Positions 6,734 through 14,342 of a stretch of DNA of 17,514 nt are shown in pieces. The notes beneath the pieces are model-generated. The model worked only from the letters and a program-made list of their open reading frames with translations, did no database searches and was not told the origin of the DNA. A program made the position numbers and the translations under genes. Source of the stretch: Bacteroidales bacterium (lineage in GTDB: Bacteria > Bacteroidota > Bacteroidia > Bacteroidales > F082); contig JAEEII010000106.1 of NCBI GenBank assembly GCA_016281295.1, positions 1 to 17,514 of the forward strand. Direction: 5' to 3'. The stretch's first letter is position 1, and every line of letters begins with the position of its first letter.

Positions 6734-7891
6734 ATGAAAATATTGTTCTTCATTACCCTTGCATTAGGTCTTGGATTGGCCTCATGTAACAACGTCCAAC
6801 GTTTTCAAAAAACCGAGGAAAAAACATGCGATTCCATCTGTTTGCGCACCGTGCTTTACCGACCGGGTGACTACGACTCTAGGAACTACCGCATCCCAGC
6901 CATCATCACGGCTCATGATGGCTCGCTGGTAGTGGCTACTGACAAGAGGAAAAATAATGATGCCGACTTGCCGGAAGACATCGACATCCTGATTAACCGT
7001 AGCACCGATGGCGGTCGCACTTGGAGTGAACCATACACCTTAGTTCAAGGACAGGGGGTGGGGAAGGGCTTCGGCGACTGTGCCTTGGTGCGCACCAACG
7101 AGGATGGCGGCCTTTTGGCGGCTTTCGTGGGTGGCTGTGGGTTTTGGCAAGGCCGCCCCGAGAATCCACTTCGCACCTATATTGCAAGAAGTAATGACAA
7201 CGGTCAGACCTGGACGGAGCCGAAGGACATCACGGATGAGCTTTATGGTGCCAATTGTTCCAATGAGGTGAGCCGCACTTGGTGGTCGGCTTTTTTCGCC
7301 TCGGGCAACGGTTTGCTGACCTCCACGGGACGTATCATGTTTGTCTTGGCAGTACGCGACACTGAGGAATGGGCTGCTTGTAACTATGTGGTCTATTCTG
7401 ACGATAACGGAGAGACATGGCATATCTCTGGACGTGCCTCACAACGAGGTGATGAAGCCAAGGTGGTGGAGCTTTCTGATGGACGCATCCTGATGAGTAT
7501 CCGTCACGAGGGAGAACGTTGGTATAATATCTCTGAAGATGGAGGAATTACTTGGAAACCAGAGACCTCTGTGTGGGATGATCTTGTTGCCACGGCGTGC
7601 AATGGCGACATCATCCGCTATTCTATTTCGGATGGGAAAGGGGAGAGGAACATCTTATTGCATTCTCTTCCAGGACCTGACCGACGCGAGAATGTGACGG
7701 TTTATGTCAGCTACGATGAGGGGCTCACATGGCCGGTGAGCAAATGCATCGTTCCATACGCCTCGGCCTATTCATCGCTTTGTGTCCTTCCCGATCGCAG
7801 CATTGGCCTGTACGTGGAGGAATCCAACGGCGACACTTTGGGTTATTCTATGGTGTTTTACAACTTCGGACTGGAATGGCTGGAGCGATAG
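6734..7891 (+). CDS. nanH: Exo-alpha-sialidase (neuraminidase), GH33 lipoprotein
   Basis: The 385-residue enzyme removes terminal sialic acids from glycoconjugates such as mucin. A lipoprotein signal peptide ends in LASC with the lipidated Cys at 18. There is no acidic cluster right after the Cys, so surface exposure is not assured. The six-bladed propeller shows YRIP at 52-55 (first Arg of the triad, Arg53) and five Asp boxes (SxDxGxTW type) starting at 90, 153, 222, 267 and 326. A likely acid/base Asp lies in DADLP (Asp78). The VVELSDG segment (244-250) follows Glu241, the likely catalytic Glu. Arg257 and Arg317/318 complete the triad, and Tyr346 in AYSSL is the likely nucleophile. It lacks the extra N-terminal carbohydrate-binding domain of longer NanH proteins. 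It has its own promoter, and no sialic-acid catabolism genes are nearby. Confidence 0.92.
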   Translation: MKILFFITLALGLGLASCNNVQRFQKTEEKTCDSICLRTVLYRPGDYDSRNYRIPAIITAHDGSLVVATDKRKNNDADLPEDIDILINRSTDGGRTWSEPYTLVQGQGVGKGFGDCALVRTNEDGGLLAAFVGGCGFWQGRPENPLRTYIARSNDNGQTWTEPKDITDELYGANCSNEVSRTWWSAFFASGNGLLTSTGRIMFVLAVRDTEEWAACNYVVYSDDNGETWHISGRASQRGDEAKVVELSDGRILMSIRHEGERWYNISEDGGITWKPETSVWDDLVATACNGDIIRYSISDGKGERNILLHSLPGPDRRENVTVYVSYDEGLTWPVSKCIVPYASAYSSLCVLPDRSIGLYVEESNGDTLGYSMVFYNFGLEWLER

Positions 7892-7934
7892 GAAATACAA
7901 CTGGCTGTTAAAATGCAGAGTCAAACATGAGTGA

Positions 7935-8705
7935 TTATTGAACATCACGAACCAACCTGACGCAATAAGGAACATAACGCACCTGAGTGCCCAAATACAA
8001 GTCATGATAAAGGATATGCAAACAGCAGGGGTCGCCATTACTCGCGATGTTTGAACACCAATACGACCCCTCAAGTCCCTCTTGAACAATCACATCTGTG
8101 CCTGACGACGAACTCAGGTGGCCTGCAGCTGGAAAGAACACACAACCAGCAGGTTCAAGAATGTCTGTCCAATCCGTTGCCGAAATGTTATTGTCAACCG
8201 TATAAGTTTCCGCCACATTAGGATTGTTGATGGTGTATTTGGAAGCATCCCAGTCATCGGGGAAAAAAACATATCCGTCGAGGTCATTCACCATGGCTCT
8301 CACAAACCTCACGTCGGAAGCTGTTTTGCGGTGGCGCATCAAATAAAAGAATTCCGATAAAAGAGGCGTACGCCACAACCCTTCCTGGTTTCCACCATTC
8401 ACGATGGCATTGTAACCCCAATCGGCTTTGCCAGTATAGTCTCCCAAATTGGCATTCGGATCCCCGTATGCATAAAAGTCGGAGTTAGAAGAAGGGCCAC
8501 AATCCGGAGCGTATTGATTCGCACCATGGTTATAGCCACTGGTTCCCCAGCAAAAATAACAAACCGCATCGCCTGTGTTACAGTCCCACTGATGCTCGGC
8601 AAACTTCCAGTAAGTTTGAGAAACATACACCTTGGGTGGGAAAAATGATTGTGGCCTCAACTCAATATCGCCGAGTTTGAATGGATGAGAATCAAACTGA
8701 CTCAT
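7935..8705 (-). pseudogene. FISUMP (Fib_succ_major paralogous) domain protein, probably 5'-truncated
   Basis: The frame encodes most of a FISUMP-type domain found in many paralogues in Bacteroidota: WKFAEHQWD, then CWGTSGYNHGAN, YAYGD, ADWGYNAIVNGG, WRTPLLSEFFYL, VFFPDDWD, FFPAAGH, GSYWCSN and the terminal YCVRLV. Such domains normally follow a signal peptide and other N-terminal sequence. Here the N-terminus (MSQFDSHPFKL..., Met at 8705) is not a signal peptide, and the usual segment before the WxFAE motif is shortened. The open frame continues upstream to 8819, inside the methyltransferase gene on the other strand. No minus-strand TAnnTTTG box is visible above it. It therefore looks like a truncated copy, though the frame is free of stops. 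The start is uncertain (8705, 8720 or 8819). The function of the domain is not known. Confidence 0.65.
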
Positions 8706-8720
8706 TGTTTGAAAAATCAT

Positions 8721-8728
8721 TATCTTTG
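8721..8728 (+). promoter_or_regulatory. Bacteroidales -7 element for the methyltransferase gene
   Basis: TATCTTTG followed by CC lies 15 bases before the ATG at 8744. It places transcription start near 8735 and rules out the upstream in-frame ATG at 8681. The -33 element is not clear. Confidence 0.7.
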
Positions 8729-8743
8729 CCGAAAAATTCAAAC

Positions 8744-9172
8744 ATGACCGATAACCTCGAGAAATACCTGATCGCTGTTCGTGAATCTGCCGCACAAAAC
8801 CTTTTGGTGAAGATGACACTGAGCAAACCCGCCGACAAACATGACGAGCTCCGCAATATCTATGTGAAACCCGTCCTGATCAAAGATAAACGACTCTTCG
8901 CTTTCACCTATCATTACCTGCGCCGCGATGAGGTGAAAAACTACGATGCCGGACAAATGATGGACTTGCTGAATGAAATGATTCCCAGCCGGTTCCTGAA
9001 CGCTGTGCTCTTTACTGTAAATGAGGATGTCACGCTGCTGGTTTCCAGCAAGGGAAAGATGACCATTCAGACGAAGAAAGTGCAGGAATGCCGCATTCAA
9101 AACATGGAACACGACAAACAGAAGGTCCGTCTCATCAACCCTGCTAACCCATGTGGTACCAACTGGGCCTGA
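8744..9172 (+). CDS. SAM-dependent methyltransferase, N-terminal part (frameshifted)
   Basis: These 142 codons encode the N-terminal region of a class I methyltransferase of the Methyltransf_32 type, whose Bacteroidales relatives are single proteins of about 390 residues (recalled, not searched). The pattern VKMTLSKP, then ELRNIYVKPVLIK and FAFTYHYLRRDEVKNY, is the usual N-terminal substrate-binding part. After NPANP the frame reads only CGTNWA before a stop, while the continuation WYQLGL is found in the -1 frame in the next ORF. One extra C in the CCC run at 9148-9150 would restore a continuous protein. The start at 8744 is set by the -7 box at 8721. Substrate unknown; rRNA or tRNA is a guess only. 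Confidence 0.7.
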   Translation: MTDNLEKYLIAVRESAAQNLLVKMTLSKPADKHDELRNIYVKPVLIKDKRLFAFTYHYLRRDEVKNYDAGQMMDLLNEMIPSRFLNAVLFTVNEDVTLLVSSKGKMTIQTKKVQECRIQNMEHDKQKVRLINPANPCGTNWA

Positions 9173-9912
9173 CTACCCGTGATGGTAAAATCACTTCGGA
9201 TATGCAACATAAATTCAGACAGATTTATAAATATGCTGAGATTGTGGAAAGCCTCATCAAACCGATGAAGTTCGAGGGAACCGTTCATATTGCCGATATG
9301 GGGGCAGGGAAGGGGTATCTTACTTTTGCATTGCATGAGTTGCTAACCCAAAAACTGAACTTGAGTGTGGATATCATAGGAGTGGAGATTCGTCCTGATT
9401 TAGTATTGAAAATCAATGAGATAATCAAGTCATCTGGATTGAAAGGCCTAGAGTTTGTCGAGAGTAGCATCGAGGCTTATCAGCCCGAGAAACTGGATGT
9501 GCTCATTGCACTTCATGCTTGTAACACCGCTACTGATGATGCCATCGCATCGGGTATCAAGGCTGGGGCAGAACTCATCGTGTGCGCCCCATGTTGCCAC
9601 AAACAGATTCGGCAAGAAATGGAACGATCTGGCAAAACGGACGCTATCACGCGGTATGGAATCTTCCTCGAACGACAGGCTGTGATGATTACAGATACTA
9701 TCCGCGCCTTGATTCTGGAGTATTTCGGCTATAAAACTCAGATTATGGAGTTTATTGAGATGGAACATACACCGAAAAATGTGCTGCTGGTAGGAAAACG
9801 TTCCGAAAAAGCTGTTGATAGAAAATCTATTTTAATGAAAATCAATGAACTAAAAAAACAATACGGGATTAGTCAACACTATCTTGAAACCCTGTTGGAC
9901 ATTCAAGAATAA
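9151..9912 (+). CDS. SAM-dependent methyltransferase, catalytic part (Methyltransf_32 type, frameshifted)
   Basis: This frame carries the Rossmann methyltransferase domain. Motif I is DMGAGKGYLT (residues 49-58 from the ATG at 9151), the acidic post-I loop is GVEIRPDL (77-84, Glu79 likely binding the ribose of SAM), and LHACNTATD (121-129) and APCCHKQIR (146-154) are signature blocks of the family. The C-terminal end HTPKNVLLV is also typical. The ATG at 9151 may not be a real start: the 22-base overlap with the previous frame and the continuity of the family pattern across it indicate one gene split by a shift. If the ATG is used, the catalytic domain alone could still be made. It is followed by the promoter of the TIR operon, whose -33 element lies within its last codons. 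Confidence 0.8.
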   Translation: MWYQLGLTTRDGKITSDMQHKFRQIYKYAEIVESLIKPMKFEGTVHIADMGAGKGYLTFALHELLTQKLNLSVDIIGVEIRPDLVLKINEIIKSSGLKGLEFVESSIEAYQPEKLDVLIALHACNTATDDAIASGIKAGAELIVCAPCCHKQIRQEMERSGKTDAITRYGIFLERQAVMITDTIRALILEYFGYKTQIMEFIEMEHTPKNVLLVGKRSEKAVDRKSILMKINELKKQYGISQHYLETLLDIQE

Positions 9913-9924
9913 TTGCTATCTTTG
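9895..9924 (+). promoter_or_regulatory. Bacteroidales promoter of the TIR operon
   Basis: TTG (9895-9897), a 19-bp spacer and TATCTTTG (9917-9924) make the best -33/-7 pair in the window. Transcription would start near 9931, 25 bases before the TIR ATG at 9956. The TIR operon therefore has its own promoter and is not just read-through from the methyltransferase. Confidence 0.75.
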
Positions 9925-9955
9925 CACGTTTAAAAGAAGAGTCCGATAGAGATTT

Positions 9956-10894
9956 ATGTCATACGATATTTTCATCAGTTATCGAAGAAAAGGCGCTGGT
10001 GCTGGTGTGGCTGGAGAACTCCAGACCAAGTATGAGAATCGTGGATACAAAGTGTTCCTTGATGTGGATAATATTGGCAGTGGCGATTTCCCAGAGCAAA
10101 TCGACAACGCCATCAAAAGCTGCAACGATTTCCTTCTGATTCTTTCCCCTGGCATGTTGGACCGTTGTGTGGATGAGGAAGACTGGGTGAGGCATGAGAT
10201 CGTGTTAGCTGAGAAGTATGGGAAGAACATCATTGGCGTTTCATTGCCGGGATTCGTCATGCCCGAAGCGAGTCAGCTTCCTGAGCCTTTGCGTGCAATC
10301 CCTGAGAAACAGGTGTTCCTGTGGTCTCATGAGTATCGTAACGCATCCATAAATAAGATTGAGGATAATCTCATTTCTTCCGTCAGAAAGAAGAAACGCT
10401 CCCGCCAACGATTATCGGCTTTCGCCGGCTTGGGTGTCCTTCTGCTCGTGGGTGCTTTTATGCTGTTCTCGAAGCCAAAGCCGGATTTGGAGCCGAAGGT
10501 GACTGCGGCTGAGACAGTGGACCGTTATAAAGGAGTGCGCGACACCTTCGCACAACTGGTTAACGCCGGTGACAAACTGCTTCGCACCGTGCCTAATCCT
10601 ACCAAAGAAGAGGAGTTCCGCCGTTTTATGGAAGCACTTTCTGATTACAGTGATGCCTTGAAAGTGTCCAGAATGCACCCCGAGATTCGGCTCGATTCGT
10701 TTGGGCTTTCAAAAAGATACGATTCGCTGAATGGCCTGAGAAGAGAACGTCTTCAAACGGAACTGGATGCGGCAACCAAGTTCCTCAATGTGGATCAAAT
10801 GGAATTTGCCACCTACCGTTATAACAACGCTAAAGTACTCGCGTTCGAGGAAGACCAGTCTCGCTTGGAAACCATCGAACGTAAAATGAAATAA
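9956..10894 (+). CDS. Membrane-anchored TIR-domain protein
   Basis: The 312-residue protein begins with a TIR domain (about 1-125): YDIFISYRRKG opens strand A, KVFLDVDNI and GDFPEQIDNAIKSCNDFLLILSPG follow, and DWVRHEI (76-82) holds Glu81, the position expected for the catalytic Glu in TIR NADases. A basic stretch KKKRSRQR (145-152) precedes one transmembrane helix at about 153-171, so the TIR domain should face the cytoplasm. The remaining 140 residues (172-312) should be periplasmic and are predicted helical with many charged residues; I recognise no domain there. TIR domains in bacteria act in NAD+-cleaving defence or in signalling; which applies here is unknown. It is the first gene of a tight operon (21-base gap to the next) with two exported proteins. 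Confidence 0.85.
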   Translation: MSYDIFISYRRKGAGAGVAGELQTKYENRGYKVFLDVDNIGSGDFPEQIDNAIKSCNDFLLILSPGMLDRCVDEEDWVRHEIVLAEKYGKNIIGVSLPGFVMPEASQLPEPLRAIPEKQVFLWSHEYRNASINKIEDNLISSVRKKKRSRQRLSAFAGLGVLLLVGAFMLFSKPKPDLEPKVTAAETVDRYKGVRDTFAQLVNAGDKLLRTVPNPTKEEEFRRFMEALSDYSDALKVSRMHPEIRLDSFGLSKRYDSLNGLRRERLQTELDAATKFLNVDQMEFATYRYNNAKVLAFEEDQSRLETIERKMK

Positions 10895-10915
10895 TGTGAA
10901 CAAAAAATACTTGTC

Positions 10916-12952
10916 ATGGTATTCAAACGTATATTGTTTTTGTGTTTTGCACTCTTAGGTCTTAGCGGGATGCTCTTTTCCCAGGATCATTGTTATGAGA
11001 CCCAGCGTGAGAAAGGAATCAAACTTTATAATCAAGGGGAATATTCCGCTGCCTACAGGAATTTCGAGGCGGCAAAGATGTGTACCGACCTTCCAGCTAA
11101 CAACGATCTTGATACCTGGTTGGAGAAATGTATCATCGTGGTGAGGTTTTCTGCCAAGAACCTTAGCTTTGACGCCTCAGGCTCGGAGGAACAATGTGTG
11201 GAAGTGACTACCAATGCCAAATCTTTTAAAGTCGGTTCCACGCCTTCATGGTGCACGGTCACCCAACAAGGTACGACACTCGTGGTACGATGCGAAGAAA
11301 ACCTCACGGTCGCTCCTCGTGAAACTAATGTGTCCGTGACTGCGGGAGGTAAGACCTCCTCTTTCGTGGTGGCTCAGCAATCAGCGGATCTTGAAGTGGA
11401 TTTTCAACCTGAGAGTCTGGTGTTCTCTAGTAAACAGGAAACACAAAAGGTGGTGGTCTCCACCAACGCCTTGGAATGGCAAGTCGAAAAAGTCCCATCG
11501 TGGTTGATCGCCGACCGGAAAGCTGACACTTTGTTTATCGCCAGCTCCCCCAACCCCTCTTCTTCAACACGTCAAGATGAGGTTGTGTTGGCAGTCTCCG
11601 GTGAGCAGTTTCCGCTGAGTGTCAAACAACTGCCTGGCGACACCGTGATCATGGTGAACCAACAGGAGCTTGTGTTTCCAAGCGAGGCCCGTTCCTCACG
11701 CATCAAGGTGACGAGTAATATACAAGACTGGAAGGCCGATCCTTCTGAGAAATGGCTGGGGGTTACCCTCGAAAATGACAGCGTAACGGTTTTCGCCTCC
11801 GAGAACAGTAGCTTGTTCAGCAGACATGGCGTCGTGCGTTTCAAAGCGGGACAGCGTTCCTGTGAGGTCGCAGTGCATCAAGCACCTCATGTGTCAAGTT
11901 TTGTGAAGCCGGCCTCCGAACTTCAAAGTTTCGAGGCATCGAGCAAAGAATCTATCCTGGTCACCAGCGTGCCTTCTGATCTGAGGGTTTTTATTGACGA
12001 CACCATCGCCCGATATACACCTTTCTCTTATCATGTGGATTATGAACACCACTCCCTGCTGATGGGATTTGAGAGACGTGACTGCTTCTTTAATGACAAA
12101 CAGGGAGACATCGTCTTTAAACCCGGACTTCGATTTGCCGAGATCACCCTGACCTCTCCCAAAGTGTGGGGCTTGATGAGTGGCTTTGTGAGCGCCAATC
12201 AGTTTGGAGCATACGCTCATGTTCAGCTATCCACCCCTGTGGTGAGGGAGTTTGTCGCCGACAGCATTGGATTGGGAGGCTATCATGCCACCTTCGGAGC
12301 CGTGTATCAACCTATTCCATATCTCGGCGTTTATGCGGGCTTGGGCGCAGGTGCCTATCAAGGCTTGCCTCACGTGGGTGTTGATTATGAGGCTGGTGTG
12401 ATGGGATTTTATAAGAACTTTATGATTTCTATGGGCTTCCATACTTCACGTCTCAGTTCTACACAGAAACGCACCGCTTTCATGATAGGTTTGGGTGGAT
12501 ATCTGAAACGTTATTATGACCCGGTCTTCGGCTATTGTGCCAGCGACAGCCGCCGCTGGTGGTCGTTGAACTATGTGTTTCGTCCTGTCCAGCATGGCCA
12601 AGGGGTCATGTTCAGTGATCTTGGGAAAGAGAAACTGAGAGCCTATCTGAAAGGAATGTATCTGAGACCAACAGACTCCATCAAAATGGTGGATGCTGCT
12701 GCTGGCGTCGTCTTTACTCCAGTGAATGGAATCATAGACTTAACTCTTGGCGTTGGCGCTGCGTTTAACGTTCGGGGTTTTGACAAACCGTTCCAGGGTC
12801 TCGGCGCTGAACTGGGTGCCATACTTAACTTCTGGCGTTTCCCTGTTACAATCATGTTGCATGAGTCTGACTTGTTCGGAGAACGGCATCTTTATGTTGA
12901 TTTCGGCGTTGGCTTCCATTTGGGTGAGTTTAATAGATTTAGTTATAAATAG
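10916..12952 (+). CDS. Exported protein with TPR-like start, three BACON domains, a PEGA-like domain and a probable outer-membrane barrel
   Basis: The 678-residue protein has a Sec signal peptide (cleavage near FSQ, 21-23) and a TPR-like helical pair (about 31-60). Three Ig-like BACON domains follow at about 82-155, 165-238 and 248-322; the first two show the PSW(C/L) signature, the third a weaker EKWLGV. A segment at 345-412 with VTSVPSDLRVFID and TPF resembles a PEGA domain. From about 415 to the end there are alternating short beta strands rich in Gly and aromatic residues (GVYAGLGAGAY, GFYKNFMISMGF, LTLGVGAAF), ending in a penultimate Tyr, which suggests an outer-membrane beta-barrel. BACON domains are Bacteroidales-specific and often bind or space surface proteins. 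Co-transcribed with the TIR protein, it may be the outer-membrane end of a trans-envelope complex; that is inference. Confidence 0.75.
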   Translation: MVFKRILFLCFALLGLSGMLFSQDHCYETQREKGIKLYNQGEYSAAYRNFEAAKMCTDLPANNDLDTWLEKCIIVVRFSAKNLSFDASGSEEQCVEVTTNAKSFKVGSTPSWCTVTQQGTTLVVRCEENLTVAPRETNVSVTAGGKTSSFVVAQQSADLEVDFQPESLVFSSKQETQKVVVSTNALEWQVEKVPSWLIADRKADTLFIASSPNPSSSTRQDEVVLAVSGEQFPLSVKQLPGDTVIMVNQQELVFPSEARSSRIKVTSNIQDWKADPSEKWLGVTLENDSVTVFASENSSLFSRHGVVRFKAGQRSCEVAVHQAPHVSSFVKPASELQSFEASSKESILVTSVPSDLRVFIDDTIARYTPFSYHVDYEHHSLLMGFERRDCFFNDKQGDIVFKPGLRFAEITLTSPKVWGLMSGFVSANQFGAYAHVQLSTPVVREFVADSIGLGGYHATFGAVYQPIPYLGVYAGLGAGAYQGLPHVGVDYEAGVMGFYKNFMISMGFHTSRLSSTQKRTAFMIGLGGYLKRYYDPVFGYCASDSRRWWSLNYVFRPVQHGQGVMFSDLGKEKLRAYLKGMYLRPTDSIKMVDAAAGVVFTPVNGIIDLTLGVGAAFNVRGFDKPFQGLGAELGAILNFWRFPVTIMLHESDLFGERHLYVDFGVGFHLGEFNRFSYK

Positions 12953-12963
12953 TGCATTTTGTT

Positions 12964-14304
12964 ATGAAAAAGATATTTTTGCTTTTGGTATTGCTTATGG
13001 GAGTCGGCGGCCTGACCCAGGCACAGCTGCCGGATCACTTGACCCGTAATGTCTTGGCTAATGTCAATAACAATGAGATGGTGGATTATGGTCAGTTCCA
13101 AGTGGAGCTGTTGAAGACTTTGGATTATAGAGAGACCACAGAAGGTTATTGGTTCTCATATCTGTTCATCACGAGAAACAAATATAATCAACAACAGAAT
13201 GTGTTGATCAACGGGAATACGCTGTTCGTGAAACGTGATTTACGAATCCGCCCTTATCGTGTTGGCAACACGGTGGAACAGAGTGTCTTCATCATTAAAA
13301 ACATGGATAAAAACGCCAATGATATCGGCTATAGAATGGAACAAGTCCGTGCATGGGGTATCCCTTATATGGTGTGCGACAGCGTGGTGGATATCAATGA
13401 TGATGGATTCATTTATAAACAGGGAGGAAAGTGCAGTTACTGTGCTTATAAAGCCTCTGAGCATGATCAAAACGTGACAACCCCTGTGGTTTGGCTCGAA
13501 AAGAAATCTTTTAACGGAAACGACACGGGTATGCCAGCTGAGCAGAAAGCCATGTTCTCTCATCTTCCTAAGGGAGCTACCTATTATGAGAGTGCAGAAG
13601 GACACTATTATTTCCTGGTTCGTGATCAGTATATGCCTCATACCGTTTTAGTCATTGATAACAAAGCGGTTGAGCTGTTTGGTGCTTATACGGATGACAA
13701 TTTCAAGCTGAAGTTTTCCTATAACGGAAAACATTGGATGGCAGTCGGAAAAGAGTGTTACTGGGTCGATGGCACCATGCGGTCGGTGGACGGTTTTACC
13801 ATCACGGATTTTGTGGTGACCAATGAAGGCCATTATGGATATAAGGCCAAAAAGAACGACTCCACCCTGGAGGGTGAGGTGGTGGTAGCAGACGGTCAGA
13901 TTATCCGTCGCAATGCCCATGTGTCTTTTTTTGGTCTGAATGCTCAAGGAAAGCTGAAATTCCGTTTCCTCTCAGGGGGACGTTATCTGCAATATGAGGA
14001 CGAAAAAGTCACAGATATTAGTGGTTTCATGATGTCAGCTTATTATCCCGATAACTTGATGAACACTGAGCCTGTCACGGTGTTTTCGAACGATGGCTTG
14101 CACAAGTTGACTTATCAGAAAGATGTTCCGGGTGTGGTAGTTGATGATGTGAAAATCATCGAATCAGTGCCTTGTTTCGCGCTTTATGATGAGCGTAACC
14201 GTTCTTTTGTTTGGAATGCCATCGAACAGAAAGGGGATGAGTTGGAGCTGGTGATTTATCGTTATTCGATTCCGAACAATGTTTTCAAGAAAATTTTCAA
14301 ATAA
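12964..14304 (+). CDS. Unrecognised secreted protein of the TIR operon
   Basis: The 446-residue protein starts with a clear Sec signal peptide (MKKIFLLLVLLMGVGGLTQA, cleavage before QLPD), so the ATG at 12964 is chosen over the in-frame GTG at 12952. It begins 11 bases after the previous stop and is the third gene of the TIR operon. I do not recognise the family. It has no lipobox, T9SS tail or transmembrane helix, so it is probably periplasmic. The sequence is beta-rich with repeated pattern pairs (for example GHYYFLVRD and GHYGYKAKK; FKLKFSYNGKHW and GKLKFRFLSGGRY), suggesting a propeller- or repeat-like fold. A CSYC motif (Cys157, Cys160) plus Cys138 could form a disulphide or bind a metal. 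The protein ends in FKKIFK. Function unknown; its place in the operon suggests a role with the TIR and BACON proteins. Confidence 0.75.
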   Translation: MKKIFLLLVLLMGVGGLTQAQLPDHLTRNVLANVNNNEMVDYGQFQVELLKTLDYRETTEGYWFSYLFITRNKYNQQQNVLINGNTLFVKRDLRIRPYRVGNTVEQSVFIIKNMDKNANDIGYRMEQVRAWGIPYMVCDSVVDINDDGFIYKQGGKCSYCAYKASEHDQNVTTPVVWLEKKSFNGNDTGMPAEQKAMFSHLPKGATYYESAEGHYYFLVRDQYMPHTVLVIDNKAVELFGAYTDDNFKLKFSYNGKHWMAVGKECYWVDGTMRSVDGFTITDFVVTNEGHYGYKAKKNDSTLEGEVVVADGQIIRRNAHVSFFGLNAQGKLKFRFLSGGRYLQYEDEKVTDISGFMMSAYYPDNLMNTEPVTVFSNDGLHKLTYQKDVPGVVVDDVKIIESVPCFALYDERNRSFVWNAIEQKGDELELVIYRYSIPNNVFKKIFK

Positions 14305-14342
14305 CAAAATACTTATTCACTTTTTAAAAAATCAATTTTATC

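Noticed and set aside
8681..8743. Upstream ATG extension of the methyltransferase N-terminal frame.
   Set aside because: The -7 box at 8721-8728 lies inside it, so it would not be transcribed; the family N-terminus begins at 8744.
12747..13049. Plus-strand open frame bridging the BACON gene and the third operon gene.
   Set aside because: It overlaps two well-supported genes in another frame and shows no domain.
14305..14342. Possible promoter for ilvE.
   Set aside because: No TAnnTTTG match in the gap; the AT-rich text alone is not enough for a call.
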